From positions 1 through 64,000 of the forward strand of contig PDRA01000009.1 in the NCBI GenBank assembly GCA_002747975.1: a DNA stretch of 64,000 bases. Reading direction: 5' to 3'. Position numbers and translations under genes: made by a program. Each line of letters begins with the position of its first letter. Within the stretch, counting starts at the first letter, position 1. The notes under the pieces were generated by a model. The model was not told the DNA's origin, made no database searches, and worked only from the letters and a program-made list of their open reading frames with translations. This DNA is from Candidatus Altimarinota bacterium (GTDB lineage Bacteria > Patescibacteriota > Gracilibacteria > BD1-5 > UBA2023). Of the stretch, positions 20,173 through 30,232 are shown in pieces.

Positions 20173-20202
20173 AGTATATCAGATTTTTTGAAATCTTGCC
20201 AA
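20173..20202 (-). promoter_or_regulatory. Promoter of the structured RNA
   Basis: On the minus strand TTGGCA (20197-20202) and TATACT (20173-20178) are 18 bases apart. The segment 20203-20532 beyond it holds only AT-rich palindromes and no gene that I can support. Confidence 0.6.
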
Positions 20203-20301
20203 TCAATTTATCTCCTCTTTTCCTATTTCTTATGTATAATAATATATTTTTCCTATGTTTTTCCCATATTGAAGGAAAAACACTTTTTTTTAAAAAACGG
20301 G

Positions 20302-20321
20302 CAATTATTAAATAATAATTG
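20302..20321. repeat. CAATTATT-N4-AATAATTG palindrome
   Basis: Eight-base perfect arms flank AAAT. The inverse-complement 20-mer occurs at 52168-52187 inside an rluA-family gene. A related element (GCAATTATTAAACATTAAAT and onward) lies at about 20396-20424 and another at about 40364-40391; both end with ACGAAAT. Confidence 0.6.
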
Positions 20322-20532
20322 TATAAAAAATGTGTATCTGTACAGAATATGTACTCACTAGAACCCCTTATTTATAAGAAAATAAGTATAAATGAGCAAT
20401 TATTAAACATTAAATGTACGAAATAGGATATGTACGACAAAAAGAATACTATATATTGTGTTTTATTCCTCTTTTGTAATCTTTCCTCTCTTTCTTATAT
20501 ATATTTTGATAAAAGTTTGTGTTCAATATATC

Positions 20533-21246
20533 CTACCTATATCCATGTAAAATTGCAAATCAAATCACGGCTCCCATTGTCTCGGTTCTCAGGATTCTTT
20601 CTCAAAAATGAGCAATTATTGAATTATTATTGCTCAAAAAAGAAATTTCTTCATCACTCCATCCCCCTTCCGGTCAAACCCAAAGAGCATACTTTTTTTG
20701 TTTTTTGTCATATATATCCTGCACAGACTGCGATTTTCACTGAGTATGTAAGACGATGTGCTTATATGAAGCGGGTATTTGTACTTGTGAAAGTGAATCT
20801 ACGTACTCGAGAACTGTTGGTCTATAGCCTCCACACTGCTCAAGAGCTTCTGTTGCAATATTTTCCCAGCGTTCGCGTTTTTTTTGGGATATCACAAGCT
20901 TTTGCGATCGCTGTGAACGAAAAAATACAATCTTTTCAATTCAAACTTCCACCGATTTTTGGATAATATATTCAATTTTTTCCCACTTATTTGGAAGGGC
21001 TTGATAGAGAATAATGTTTTGTTTTTGCTCTCTATGTACCTGTGTTTTTTCTCATTGTGCTTGGAGTATAATTTGCTTTTTTCTTATTTCAGAAAGTGTA
21101 TACACCCGCTGAGTTCCATCCTCTTGAAAGAGGATAATTTCATCTCATACTTTTCCTCGTAATACTCGAGAAAGCTGATGAATCCAAGCATTATCAGTAA
21201 TAGTATAAATATCATCAAGGGTGTCTTTTGTAAAAAATCGTTGCAT
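20533..21246 (-). CDS. rsmE: 16S rRNA (uracil-1498-N3) methyltransferase RsmE
   Basis: The 237-residue SPOUT methyltransferase opens MQRFFTKDTLDDIYTITDN and carries the RsmE blocks IHQLSRVLRGKVGDEI, ALPNKWEKIEYIIQKSVEVGI, the arginine/serine pair FFRSQRSQK, and the SAM-knot motifs WVGPEGGWSDEE and RILRTETMGAVIGFAI. TGA encodes several invariant glycines, including the first of GPEGG. A 26-base palindrome (20610-20635) falls inside the coding sequence at SNNNSIIA. The start overlaps the preceding gene's stop by one base. It ends at TAG 20533-20535. Confidence 0.93.
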
Positions 21247-21788
21247 TATTTTTGAGAATTATGAAATGTATCCCACATATCCTTTGGAAGCATAATTGCG
21301 TCGAGCAAAATATTCCAAGCGAGGATTACAAGAATTGCACTCCCCTGAACAACAAAACCGTACAAAAATCAAACAATATCTGCTCAAATATTTTCTCAAA
21401 TCACTTGATTCTCAAGTTTTTTTGCAATTTTGGTCTTTCCAAATGGGATTTCATCAGGAACAATAACCGAAGCGGGCTCTTTTTTTTCTTTCTCTTTCTG
21501 TTGTTCTTGTATTTCCAGTGTTTGTATCGTTTCATTGTACTCTTCTTGAGAAATTTCTCACTGCGAGAGCGCTTTTTGGAGTTCTTGTTGTAACAGACTC
21601 AGTGACTGTCCTATAGTGATACGATTTCGCAGTCAAAAAATATCAAATTTATTCTTTGTATACAATGTTTCTTTTTTCTTGTCAAAATGCTCTTGAATAT
21701 CCTCAAGACGACTTCTCTCTTCATCTTTTATAGTTTCTTGGATGCGTTTTTGGGCTTCATGATAGGCTCCAGCTTTTTCTCGTACCAT
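21246..21788 (-). CDS. Coiled-coil protein with C-terminal membrane helix
   Basis: The 180-residue protein is highly charged and helical over residues 1-120 (HEAQKRIQETIKDEERSRLE, QTLEIQEQQKEKEKKEP). It then has one hydrophobic segment (VGFLYGFVVQGSAILVILAW) and a short tail. No family is recognised. Five TGA codons fall as glycines in IFGLR, SQGEI, VIGENIGADIVGF. It is translationally coupled to rsmE by a TAATG overlap, so it is probably a real gene despite no homologue in memory. Confidence 0.65.
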
Positions 21789-21813
21789 AGAGGTATGGTA
21801 TCCAAAAAACAAA

Positions 21814-21844
21814 AAAAATCAAGATATATTTTTTCTTGATTTTT
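21814..21844. terminator. Terminator at the end of sufB
   Basis: AAAAATCAAGA and TCTTGATTTT arms enclose a short AT loop, with A- and T-runs on both sides. It overlaps the sufB stop and should end the suf transcript. Confidence 0.7.
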
Positions 21845-23252
21845 AAATTCCCCCCTCCATTTCCATACCAATAAGTACATTCATCTCAGCGGCATATTCA
21901 AGAGGAAGTTCCTTGACAAGTGGCGAGACAAATCCTCGTACAATCATCGCCTTGGCGTCATCTTCGCTCATGCCACGAGACATCAAGTAAAAAAGCGTAT
22001 CTTCATTGATTTTACCAACCGTTGCTTCATGGGCGACAAGAGCATCCGAACCAGCAACTCGAATATCTGGTATAGTATCAGATCGAGATTCTTGGTCGAG
22101 GATAAGTCCATCACAATCAATCTGTGATACGCTCTCTGTGGCTGATTTTTTGATATCAAGCAGTCATCGGTAGGTAGCAATTCCTCCTCATTTTGAGAGA
22201 GATTTTGATACGATTTCACTCTTGGTATTTTTTCCAATATGAATTACCTTTGCTCCAGTATCAGTTTCTTGATCCTTATTTGCAAAGGCAACTCCAAAAT
22301 GCAGAGCCTTTGAATTGTCTCAAACAAGAAGCGAACACGGATAGAGCATCGTAACTCCAGACCCAAGATTCCCGCCAATCCACTCGATGACACCGCCTTC
22401 CTCTGTTTTTGCTCGTTTGGTATTGAGATTGTAGGTGTCTATTGACCAATTTTCTACACTTGAATATCGCATTTTTGCATTTTTTCCTACAAAAATCTCA
22501 ACACATCCAGCATGAAGGCTCGTGGTATTCCACTTAGGAGCACTGCATCACTCTATGTACGCAGCCTCTGCATCGTCCTCGAGAATGATGAGAGTATGCT
22601 CAAACTGTCCACCAGCTCTCAAATTCATACGAAAATACGCCTGTAGCGGCTCTGAAAGCTTGACTCCCTTCGGAATATAGAGAAAAGTACCTCCACTCCA
22701 CACAGCGCCGTGTAAAGCCGCAAATTTATGATCACTTGGTGGAACCAACTTCATAAAATATTTTTTGATGATATCTTCATACTTGATAAGAGCCGTCGAC
22801 ATATCTTCGAAAATCACTCCCTGATCTTCGACTTCTTTCTTGATATTGTGATAGACAACATCACTATCATACTGAGCTCCAACACCGGCCAGCATTGTAC
22901 GCTCTGCCTCTGGAATACCAAGTCTGTCAAAGGTATCTTTTATTTTTTCGGGTACTTCATCCCAGTTTTTCGTATCCGAAGCTCACTGTGGTCGAGAAAA
23001 GTAATAAATCTCATCGAGATTGAGGGTATCGAGTGATGGTCCCCACGTCGGCATTTCCATCTTTTGAAATGTTTCAAACGATTTCAGGCGCAAATCAAGC
23101 ATCCATTTTGGCTCCTTATGATGCGATGAAATTTGCATGATAAGCTCTTTTGAAAGCCCAGCCGAAGAGAGTATATCATAAGAAACCTCGTCTCTTTTGT
23201 CGAGTGATTCTCTTGAAATATCAGCAATGATGTGGTCTGTATCTTGATTCAT
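21843..23252 (-). CDS. sufB: Fe-S cluster assembly scaffold SufB
   Basis: The 469-residue protein is the beta-helical scaffold of the SUF iron-sulphur assembly complex. The N-terminus is typical ([54 protein letters not shown]). Later blocks include [20 protein letters not shown] and [18 protein letters not shown], and the ending is [12 protein letters not shown]. Several glycines are TGA. It is preceded by sufC, 11 bases away. SufD and the SufS/SufU sulphur donors are not in the window. Confidence 0.95.
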
Positions 23253-23263
23253 TCACAAAAAAA

Positions 23264-24001
23264 TTAAGGCGTATAGAGTCCTGTTTTTGTAATCTCTTCA
23301 AGAAGACTTTTATCTCCAGATTTTTTGATTTTTCCTTTTGACATCAGAATAACATCATCAATATCAAGCTCTCTTATAAAAGAGAGATTGTGACTGACGA
23401 TGATCAGTGTCTTTCCTTCTTTTTTCCATTGTATGATTTGATTTTTTAGGATTTCAAGAGCATCAATATCAAGCCCACTATCAACCTCATCAAGGATGAT
23501 ACATTTCGGATTCAAGAGAGCTATTTGCAAGAGCTCAATTCGTCGCTTTTCTCCACCAGAAAATCCTACAAACATATCTCGAGCGAGAAAATCAGTGGTA
23601 AGATGAAGTTTGGGAAGAAGTTTCTCGACCATTCTGCGAAAGACAAAAGGAGAAATCGGTTTTTTATCAGGAAAATTGTATTTAAAATACTCATCATAGA
23701 TCGCCTGTAAATACTCAAAAAGTCAGATTCCAGGAATTTCTGGCACATTCTGAAATGAGAGAAAAATCCCAAGTTTTGAGCGCTCATCGGGCGTACACTT
23801 AGTGATATTTTTTTTTCCAAAAAAAATATTTCCACTTGCCTCGTAGCGTGGATGTCCAGCAATAGCAAGTGAAAGTGAAGTTTTTCCAGATCCATTGTGT
23901 CCAAGTACCAGTGAAGTTTTTCAGGCTTGGAACTCATAAGAAAGGTCTTGAATAATTGTCTTATCCTCAATACAAAGAGAAAAGTTTTGAAGTGTAAGCA
24001 T
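23264..24001 (-). CDS. sufC: Fe-S assembly ATPase SufC
   Basis: The 245-residue ABC-type ATPase partners SufB. Walker A is LGHNGSGKTSL near residue 35, the signature FVGFSGGEKRRIELLQ follows, Walker B is CIILDEVDSGLDIDALE, and the switch His is in LIIVSHNLSF. The SufC-specific AIAGHPRYEASGNIFF region is present. It starts the suf pair behind its own promoter and ends 11 bases before sufB. Confidence 0.95.
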
Positions 24002-24024
24002 GTATACAAAGAATAATGGATCGT

Positions 24025-24052
24025 ATTGTACAAAAAAAAAGGGAATTTGCAA
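24025..24052 (-). promoter_or_regulatory. Promoter of sufCB
   Basis: On the minus strand TTGCAA (24047-24052) and TACAAT (24025-24030) are 16 bases apart, about 25 bases before the sufC ATG. No obvious iron-regulator operator is seen here. Confidence 0.65.
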
Positions 24053-24062
24053 GTTTAGTCAC

Positions 24063-24092
24063 AAAAAAATCCCCCAAAAAGGGGGATTTTTT
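24063..24092. terminator. Strong terminator after the SLH surface-protein gene
   Basis: AAATCCCCC and GGGGGATTT arms with A-run and T-run flanks form a symmetric, bidirectional intrinsic terminator. It insulates the surface-protein gene from sufCB. Confidence 0.9.
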
Positions 24093-24125
24093 GTTCTGAA
24101 AACTGTTTAGAATGAAAAAGGAGAA

Positions 24126-26981
24126 TTAGTTACTTTTTACATTATAGCTTTCAGTGTAAACGTTTCCGTTTACTTCGTATTCAACAACGAATACTTCAGC
24201 TACAAGACTTGTAGGGTTGTTGTAGTATGAATCTACGTAGAGTTCTTTATCTACATTAGAGTTTGTACTTACAGTAAATTCAAGGCTATGACCTACAAAA
24301 TTAAACATTTTAGCAGGACCAGGAACAGAACCATGTCCAGCCGCATCAAGAGCACCAGATCCATCACAAGTATCTGAAGAACCAGCATTTCGGAAACATG
24401 TTGCTCCAGAATATCCATCATCTTCAGCATCAGGTCGAACCTGAACTTTAATCTTGTTGATTTGGATATCATCATCAGAAGATTGATTTGCAATATTGAT
24501 GACAAATACATTTTCTGTACCAGATTTTTTTGTTACAGTAAGTGCTGGTGGGATAAGTGCTGCTGTATATGTTTTATCACAAGTGTAAGGACCAGCAGTG
24601 ATACTGCTTGTAGAATCAGAGTAAGCAGAAACAACATTTACATCTAATTGTACAGTATCAGTACCCATTTCAGTGATAAGATCGCTATTTGTATCTACAA
24701 GGATTTTGTAGTTTTTAGTCATATCTTTATCAACTGAGAGAGACATACCTGTAAGCTTGATTTGTGTTGCAGTAACTTCTACAGAAGCAGAAACTTCAGA
24801 GTTATCAGCTACATTGACAAGTTTTACATTTTGTCCAGAAACAAGTTTTGTAAAGTCAGCAAGGCTACCTGCATTATCGAGAGTGATTTCTCGTACTGTT
24901 ACTTTCTCAGCTTTTGCTTCGAGTCCAAATCGTCCGATCTCAAGATCAGTTGCGTTGCTGTAAACTTTTGTTGAGTCTGGAGCAGCAACACTTGATGCTT
25001 TGAGATTGAGAGTAGCATTTTCTACAGTAACTTTTGCACTGTTTCCAGATGATTTGTTTACACCAGTAACAGTATTTCCGTTAGAAATGTTTTTAACGTT
25101 GTTTATTGTTACATTTACTTGGTAAGAACCAGTAGCAGCAGCATTTGAAAGGTTACCTTTCAATCGAAGTGTTACAGGAGTTCCAGCGTTGATTCTGAAT
25201 TTATCAGAAGTAGCGCTAAATACATACTCACCAGGAGCAGATTGTGACTTTTGAAGCATATCATAATCTGTACCATCTACAGTAAGAGTAAGTGTTGTGA
25301 AATTGTTATTAAGCTGTCCTCCAGTATATGTAGGAGTAAGTTTAAGCGTAAATTTCGTTACATCAAACTCAGTACCAGCTTTGACATCAGCGTCAAAAAG
25401 AGAAACATCTGAAGCTCCAGGAGCAACAGTTATTGATTTATTGTTATTTTTCGTCCAGATAATATCAAGAGAAGAAAGATCAATAGTACCTACAGCAGTA
25501 GAAGTTTGAACTGAAGTTGTGTACCCAGTATCATCCTCAATTGCAGAAACGTCAGTTGTTTCAGAGATTTTGAGTTTGATATCATCGTTAGCATTACCAT
25601 CACCTACGTAAATAACGTCACCTCGAAGTTCATACTCAATAGTATTGTTTCGATCGACTTGGTTGTCAAGTCCAGTAACAGTCATTTTGTCAGAAGTGAT
25701 AGAAACAGATCCAACCTCCTCACCTCCTTTGTAAGCTTTTACATTAGCAAGGGCTCGAGTCATATCAATACCACTTTCTTTTGTAAGGGTAAACCCTTTC
25801 ATAGTGATGTTTCGGTTTCCAGCTTGGAATTTTACACGACCAAGATTTTGATCATTTTTACCAGAAGTTACACCGTTAAATGCAACAGTTGAAACTGTTA
25901 CTTTTGAAACTTTGTAAGAGGTAGTGTTGATAAGTCCAAGAGTGACAGGAAGACCTGTAACAGTAGCAGCAGCGTCAACAGTACCAACAGCGGTAACTGT
26001 GAACTGACTTTGACTGTTTGAAGTACCGCTTACAGAAACGAGTACATCAAATGTAGCAGACTCACCTTTTTTAAGTTCAAGAGTATCGTTAAGACGAACG
26101 ATAGCATCTTGTGTAGATGTATTTACTGATCGATTTTCAGAAACAGTAGTACCACCTTGACCAAGAGCGATAGTCATACCTTGACTGTCACCGAGACCAG
26201 ATCGGTTAACAGTTACAGTTTTAACTTTTACATCTTTATTAGCAGTAAGTTTGATAGAACCTACTTTTACGCTTGAAGCGTTCATAGGAACATATTGAGC
26301 AACTGCTTTTCCTTCAAGAGAAACATCAAGTGAACCAGTTGTGTCTCCTGGTGTTGGAGTCGTTCCACCAGTTCCAGTTCCACCACCGATATTAAGACCA
26401 GCAGCACAAGAAGCGATTTTGAATGTTTCACCTCGTGAAGTAGAAGCATTTGGTCGGAAGTACATAGCGTCTCTTGCACATCCGAGTTCATTTGCTCGGT
26501 TGATAAATCCAGCAAGGTCTCCAAGAGCAGAAGTTACATCTTGGTATCCAGCAGAAGTGCTAGAACCAGTTTCTCCAAGAGCTCCGAGAACCATTTTTGA
26601 CATTTCAGCACGAGTAACGTGATCATTTGGTCGGAATTTTGTGAATGAAGTAGATACAACTCCAGCAGTAGCAAGAGTAGTAATAGCATCACAGAGATCT
26701 CCGAGAGAAGAATCCACGTCAGTATAAAGATTTGCATCACATGCAGTCATAGTGTACGAACCAAGGTTCGCAGCAACTTTTGCAAGTTCTGCACGAGTGA
26801 TTTTATCACCCAGTCGGTAACCAGCCTCAGAAGACTGAGTATTGATTACGCTTTTATTAGCAAGAGCTTCAGCGTATGGAAGAAATTCAGAAGCAGCAGA
26901 TGCAACTGATGTTCCAAGAGTTGTAGCCATAAGAGCTACAATCGATACGAATGAAGCAACTTTTTTAGAAAAAGTACCCAT
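24126..26981 (-). CDS. SLH-domain surface (S-layer-like) protein
   Basis: The 951-residue secreted protein has a signal peptide (MGTFSKKVASFVSIVALMAT, cleavage near ASA-AS). Two to three SLH-type repeats follow over residues 35-200 (YRLGDKITRAELAKVAANLG, FRPNDHVTRAEMSKMVLGAL, FRPNASTSRGETFKIASC), then a Gly/Thr/Pro linker. The long remainder consists of beta-rich, Ser/Thr/Asp/Val-rich repeats with few cysteines. This is the usual plan of S-layer or adhesin proteins bound to the cell wall. The whole gene contains no TGA codon although it is rich in glycine, so UGA-Gly is avoided. A long structured leader precedes it, which suggests very high expression. Confidence 0.88.
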   Translation of the reverse strand: MGTFSKKVASFVSIVALMATTLGTSVASAASEFLPYAEALANKSVINTQSSEAGYRLGDKITRAELAKVAANLGSYTMTACDANLYTDVDSSLGDLCDAITTLATAGVVSTSFTKFRPNDHVTRAEMSKMVLGALGETGSSTSAGYQDVTSALGDLAGFINRANELGCARDAMYFRPNASTSRGETFKIASCAAGLNIGGGTGTGGTTPTPGDTTGSLDVSLEGKAVAQYVPMNASSVKVGSIKLTANKDVKVKTVTVNRSGLGDSQGMTIALGQGGTTVSENRSVNTSTQDAIVRLNDTLELKKGESATFDVLVSVSGTSNSQSQFTVTAVGTVDAAATVTGLPVTLGLINTTSYKVSKVTVSTVAFNGVTSGKNDQNLGRVKFQAGNRNITMKGFTLTKESGIDMTRALANVKAYKGGEEVGSVSITSDKMTVTGLDNQVDRNNTIEYELRGDVIYVGDGNANDDIKLKISETTDVSAIEDDTGYTTSVQTSTAVGTIDLSSLDIIWTKNNNKSITVAPGASDVSLFDADVKAGTEFDVTKFTLKLTPTYTGGQLNNNFTTLTLTVDGTDYDMLQKSQSAPGEYVFSATSDKFRINAGTPVTLRLKGNLSNAAATGSYQVNVTINNVKNISNGNTVTGVNKSSGNSAKVTVENATLNLKASSVAAPDSTKVYSNATDLEIGRFGLEAKAEKVTVREITLDNAGSLADFTKLVSGQNVKLVNVADNSEVSASVEVTATQIKLTGMSLSVDKDMTKNYKILVDTNSDLITEMGTDTVQLDVNVVSAYSDSTSSITAGPYTCDKTYTAALIPPALTVTKKSGTENVFVINIANQSSDDDIQINKIKVQVRPDAEDDGYSGATCFRNAGSSDTCDGSGALDAAGHGSVPGPAKMFNFVGHSLEFTVSTNSNVDKELYVDSYYNNPTSLVAEVFVVEYEVNGNVYTESYNVKSN

Positions 26982-27163
26982 AGTATTATAGGTTAGAAAG
27001 TAAAAATATATTCTTTCCTCTTAAAAATAAGGAAGTAATATATAAAAAGAGAAATATATCAAAATATATACTTTTGAAATAAGGCAGTACATTCTGGTCA
27101 AAAAATGCAGATGCTTATAGGTATATACTATGATATAGGAATTGTCTCTCTGGTCAGGAGAGA
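26982..27163 (-). promoter_or_regulatory. Structured 5' leader of the surface-protein mRNA
   Basis: About 180 bases separate the predicted transcription start from the ATG. At its 5' end, on the minus strand, lies CTCTC-7-GAGAG (27146-27162), which would form a stem-loop almost at the first nucleotide of the mRNA. Such 5'-terminal hairpins are known to protect long-lived mRNAs such as ompA. The rest is AT-rich. Confidence 0.5.
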
Positions 27164-27169
27164 TTACCA

Positions 27170-27198
27170 ATTATCTTATACTCCAGCTCATTTTCCAA
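27170..27198 (-). promoter_or_regulatory. Candidate promoter of the surface-protein gene
   Basis: On the minus strand TTGGAA (27193-27198) and GATAAT (27170-27175) are spaced 17 bases apart. Other TATA-like words occur nearby, so more than one promoter is possible. Confidence 0.5.
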
Positions 27199-27287
27199 AA
27201 ATTATTGTAAAAAAGAATTGGTCGGTTTCTTTTAAGGAAATAATTTTTATATGAATAAGAGAAAAAGAGAAAGTATAAAGATAAAAA

Positions 27288-27327
27288 GGTTAAAGCTTTA
27301 ACCTCAAGTTATGTACATAACAAGAGG
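27288..27327. repeat. Two adjacent perfect palindromes upstream of the surface-protein promoter
   Basis: GGTTAAAGCTTTAACC (27288-27303) is a 16-base perfect palindrome. It is followed immediately by GTTATGTACATAAC (27308-27321), a 14-base perfect palindrome bracketed by CCTCAA and AAGAGG. Tandem dyads like these may be regulator binding sites. The rest of 27328-27720 contains no gene I can support. Confidence 0.55.
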
Positions 27328-27722
27328 AAACTTTCGATTTCTCTCCTAATTAAAAGAAATAAAAAGATTCCTCTCATTACATTTCATAACCGAGGGCTAT
27401 AAATTGAAATGAATTTAAGAATGTTAAAGAACATAAAAGTACCTGCAAATATGCAAAATACTGGTGCAAGTGTATAAAAAAACATACGAAAGTCAAATAA
27501 AAATAGGACTCTTCACACTTTTTTCACATAGAAATTATATAATAAATACTGAAAATAATAAATCAATATTTAAAAAAAGACTATTAAATAGCCAAAAAAG
27601 AAGAAAAGAGAGAAAAAAACTTTATTATTTTGTATTTTTTTGTACAATGCTTTTGACTCTCAGATAAAAAACGATTTTCATTTTTCACTTTTTCCAACTC
27701 ATATTCGACGATTTTCTTGATT

Positions 27723-27750
27723 TTGAAATGCTGATTTTTGGTATTATAAA
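27723..27750 (+). promoter_or_regulatory. Promoter of rny
   Basis: TTGAAA (27723-27728) and TATAAA (27745-27750) are 16 bases apart, about 72 bases before the rny ATG. Confidence 0.5.
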
Positions 27751-27821
27751 CAAAAAAACTCTTTAGAAATATGTTTCTCTTTTTTTCTGAGAACACTCTA
27801 TTTTTTTAATTTTATCAATGT

Positions 27822-29333
27822 ATGCCATACTATATTCTCTCGGTTGTTATCGGGCTTATTGTAGGATGATTTTGAGTGTATATTCTCAATATCAGGAAGC
27901 AAAAAGCAAAAGCCTCAAAAACAATATCTGATGCTCATAAGGAAGCAAAAAATATCCTCGATCGTGCTCAAAGCACCGTCAATGATCTCAAAAAAGAAAT
28001 CCATGAAGCTCGAAATGATCTCAAAGAAGAAAAACAAAATATCATCTCTCAAGAGAAAAAACTCGAAGAAAAACAGCAAAAAATAGATGAAAAATATGAC
28101 GAACTTGAAAAGAAAAGAAACACCCTTCTCACTCAACAGGAAAACAACGCAAAAGAAAAAGAAAAACTGGGGACCGTGCGAGAAGAGCTCCAAAATAAAC
28201 TCGAAGAAGTAGCTGGACTCTCAAAAGAAGAGGCAAAAACAGAACTCCTCAAAACCATTGAAAGTCAATATGAACACGATATCGTATCTCTGATAGAAAA
28301 AAAACAAAAAGAATACAAAAATCGTCAAGAGGATATGGCTCGAGAAATTCTCATCACTTCGATTCAGCAGTATGCAGGCGAAGTCACGGCTGAGACAACT
28401 CAGAGTATTGTACAGCTCGAAAGTGATGACCTCAAAGGAAAACTTATTGGAAAAGAGGGACGAAATATTATTGCTTTTGAGAAAGAAACATGAGTTTCAC
28501 TTATTATCGATGATACACCAGATACGGTTTTTATTTCGAGTTTTGATCTTTTCCGCCGATATATTGCAAAAAAATCGCTTGAAGATCTCATAGCAGACAA
28601 GAGAATCCAACCAGCTCGTATCGAAGAAATTGTCTCAAAAAACAAAGAAGATGCCGAAAAACTTATCTATGACCTCGGACGTAAAACCGTCGATGATTTA
28701 GGAATTGTAAATATTCCAGATGAAATCCTTCCACTGGTGGGAAAAAGTCGATTTCGAACCAGTTACGGACAAAATCTCCTCCTCCACTCAAAAGAGGTTG
28801 CCTATATATCAAAAGCGATTGCAAAACTGCTTTGAGCTGACGAAACATTAGCTTTCCGAGGTGGATTTCTCCATGATATTGGAAAAGCAATGGATCACGA
28901 TATTGAAGGAACTCATCCTGAAATTGGAGGAAGAATTGGTCGAAAATATGGGCTTGATGAAAAAACAATCAATATCATAGAAAGTCACCATGATGATGTA
29001 CCGATGACTTGTATCGAAGCAAAAATTGTACAGATTTCTGACGCTATTTCAGCAGTACGACCAGGAGCCAGAAGAATGAATGCAGAAGACTATATCAAGC
29101 GAATTCGAGAAATGGAGAATATCGCTATGAGCGTAGCTGGTATTGAAAAGGCGTATGCACTCTCAGCTGGACGTGAAGTACGAGTATTTGTCGATGCTGA
29201 TACGGTTTCTGACCTCGATGCTCATAAGAAGGCTCAAGAAATTGCAGCGCAAATAGAGGCGAACTGTAGCTATCCATGAGAAGTAAAAGTCAATCTTCTG
29301 CGTGAAACTCGCGTCATAGAATATGCAAAATAA
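27822..29333 (+). CDS. rny: Ribonuclease Y
   Basis: The 503-residue membrane-anchored endoribonuclease initiates mRNA decay. It has an N-terminal membrane helix (residues 3-24), a long coiled coil (about 25-190), a KH domain with GKLIGKEGRNIIAFEKETGV, and an HD domain with FLHDIGKAMDHDIEGTH and IIESHHDDVP. The end SAGREVRVFVDADTVSDLDA and LLRETRVIEYAK is family-typical. ATG 27822 was chosen over ATG 27818 because it stays in the RNase Y frame. TGA appears in the membrane helix (GGFG) and after the KH core. Confidence 0.95.
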
Positions 29334-29370
29334 AAAAATATAAATAGATAAAACATTTGAAAATATCTCT

Positions 29371-29408
29371 AAAATACATATACTCACCATAAAAGTATAT
29401 GTATTTTA
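29371..29408 (+). terminator. Terminator after rny
   Basis: AAAATACATATAC (29371-29383) and GTATATGTATTTT arms form a 13-base stem with an 11-base loop, followed by TATTTTATAAATTTTATTT. Confidence 0.6.
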
Positions 29409-29428
29409 TTTTATAAATTTTATTTGTT

Positions 29429-30229
29429 ATGTATCCTGTTATTACATTCCCATACATTGATATTTATCTTTTTTGAGTCGGACTTATGGTTGCATGGGTA
29501 TTGTTTTTTTATGGACTTCATCGCAGATCTATCGAGGCAGGAATTACAAAGCATATTTTTTCTCGCATTACTCTTTTTACTCTCTCGATTTTTATCTTCT
29601 CTCGAATGTTTTATATCCTTTGACAGTGGCGAATAGAGCGTTTTATATTTGAAGATTTTTTGAGTGGAAATGATACCTTTATTACTTTTCTCGAGAGATT
29701 TTTTCTGGCCTCTGGAACTGGATGATACAATCTATCATTTGCAGGAGGAGTCGTCGGTTTTGTTCTTGTATTTCTCTGGCTCACCCGTAAACAAAAAAAG
29801 ATAAAACTTTCTTATCTCGATATTATTCTCCCTGCATTTTTTGTTGCAGCAATTGCCGGCTATATAGGAGCTCTTCTTGGTGGGCAGATTTATGGTATTC
29901 CTTTTGATAGTTTTTTCTCAATTCAATACGCTCATAAATTCAATATTGTTCCCCTTCAAAAAGCACTCTTTCCTCTTCCTGTTCTCTATATTCTTATGGC
30001 AATAATCGGTGTGGTATGAAATCACTTTTTACAAAAAAAACAAGTGCCGAAAGGATTTATTGGAGCTGTTGGAATTTGATATGTATCAAGTGTACTCTTC
30101 ATATTTGAGTTTCTCAGTGGAGACAGCGATACATTTGCTTCTCATATTTGAATTAATATGACCCAGATTCTCGCTCTTTTTGGAATATGAGTCACTTTTT
30201 GGATATTTTTTAAAATCTTACGAGCATAG
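29429..30229 (+). CDS. Multi-span membrane protein, Lgt-like
   Basis: The 266-residue protein has about seven membrane segments and an overall layout like prolipoprotein diacylglyceryl transferase. Supporting features are the opening FPYIDIYLFGVGLMVAWVLF, an arginine-rich loop QWRIERFIFEDF, the glycine-rich GTGGYNLSFAGGVVGF segment where Lgt has its signature, and ALLGGQIYGIPFDS. The exact Lgt signature is degenerate, so this is tentative. A lipoprotein with a clear lipobox at 61296-61856 shows that such an enzyme is needed. It lies three bases before the ComEC-like gene. Confidence 0.5.
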
Positions 30230-30232
30230 AGA

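Noticed and set aside
20430-20966. Plus-strand open frame of 178 codons
   Set aside because: It is the antisense shadow of rsmE, whose conserved motifs lie on the minus strand.
21252-21593. Plus-strand open frame of 113 codons
   Set aside because: Shadow of the minus-strand coiled-coil protein gene; no conserved features and no start context.
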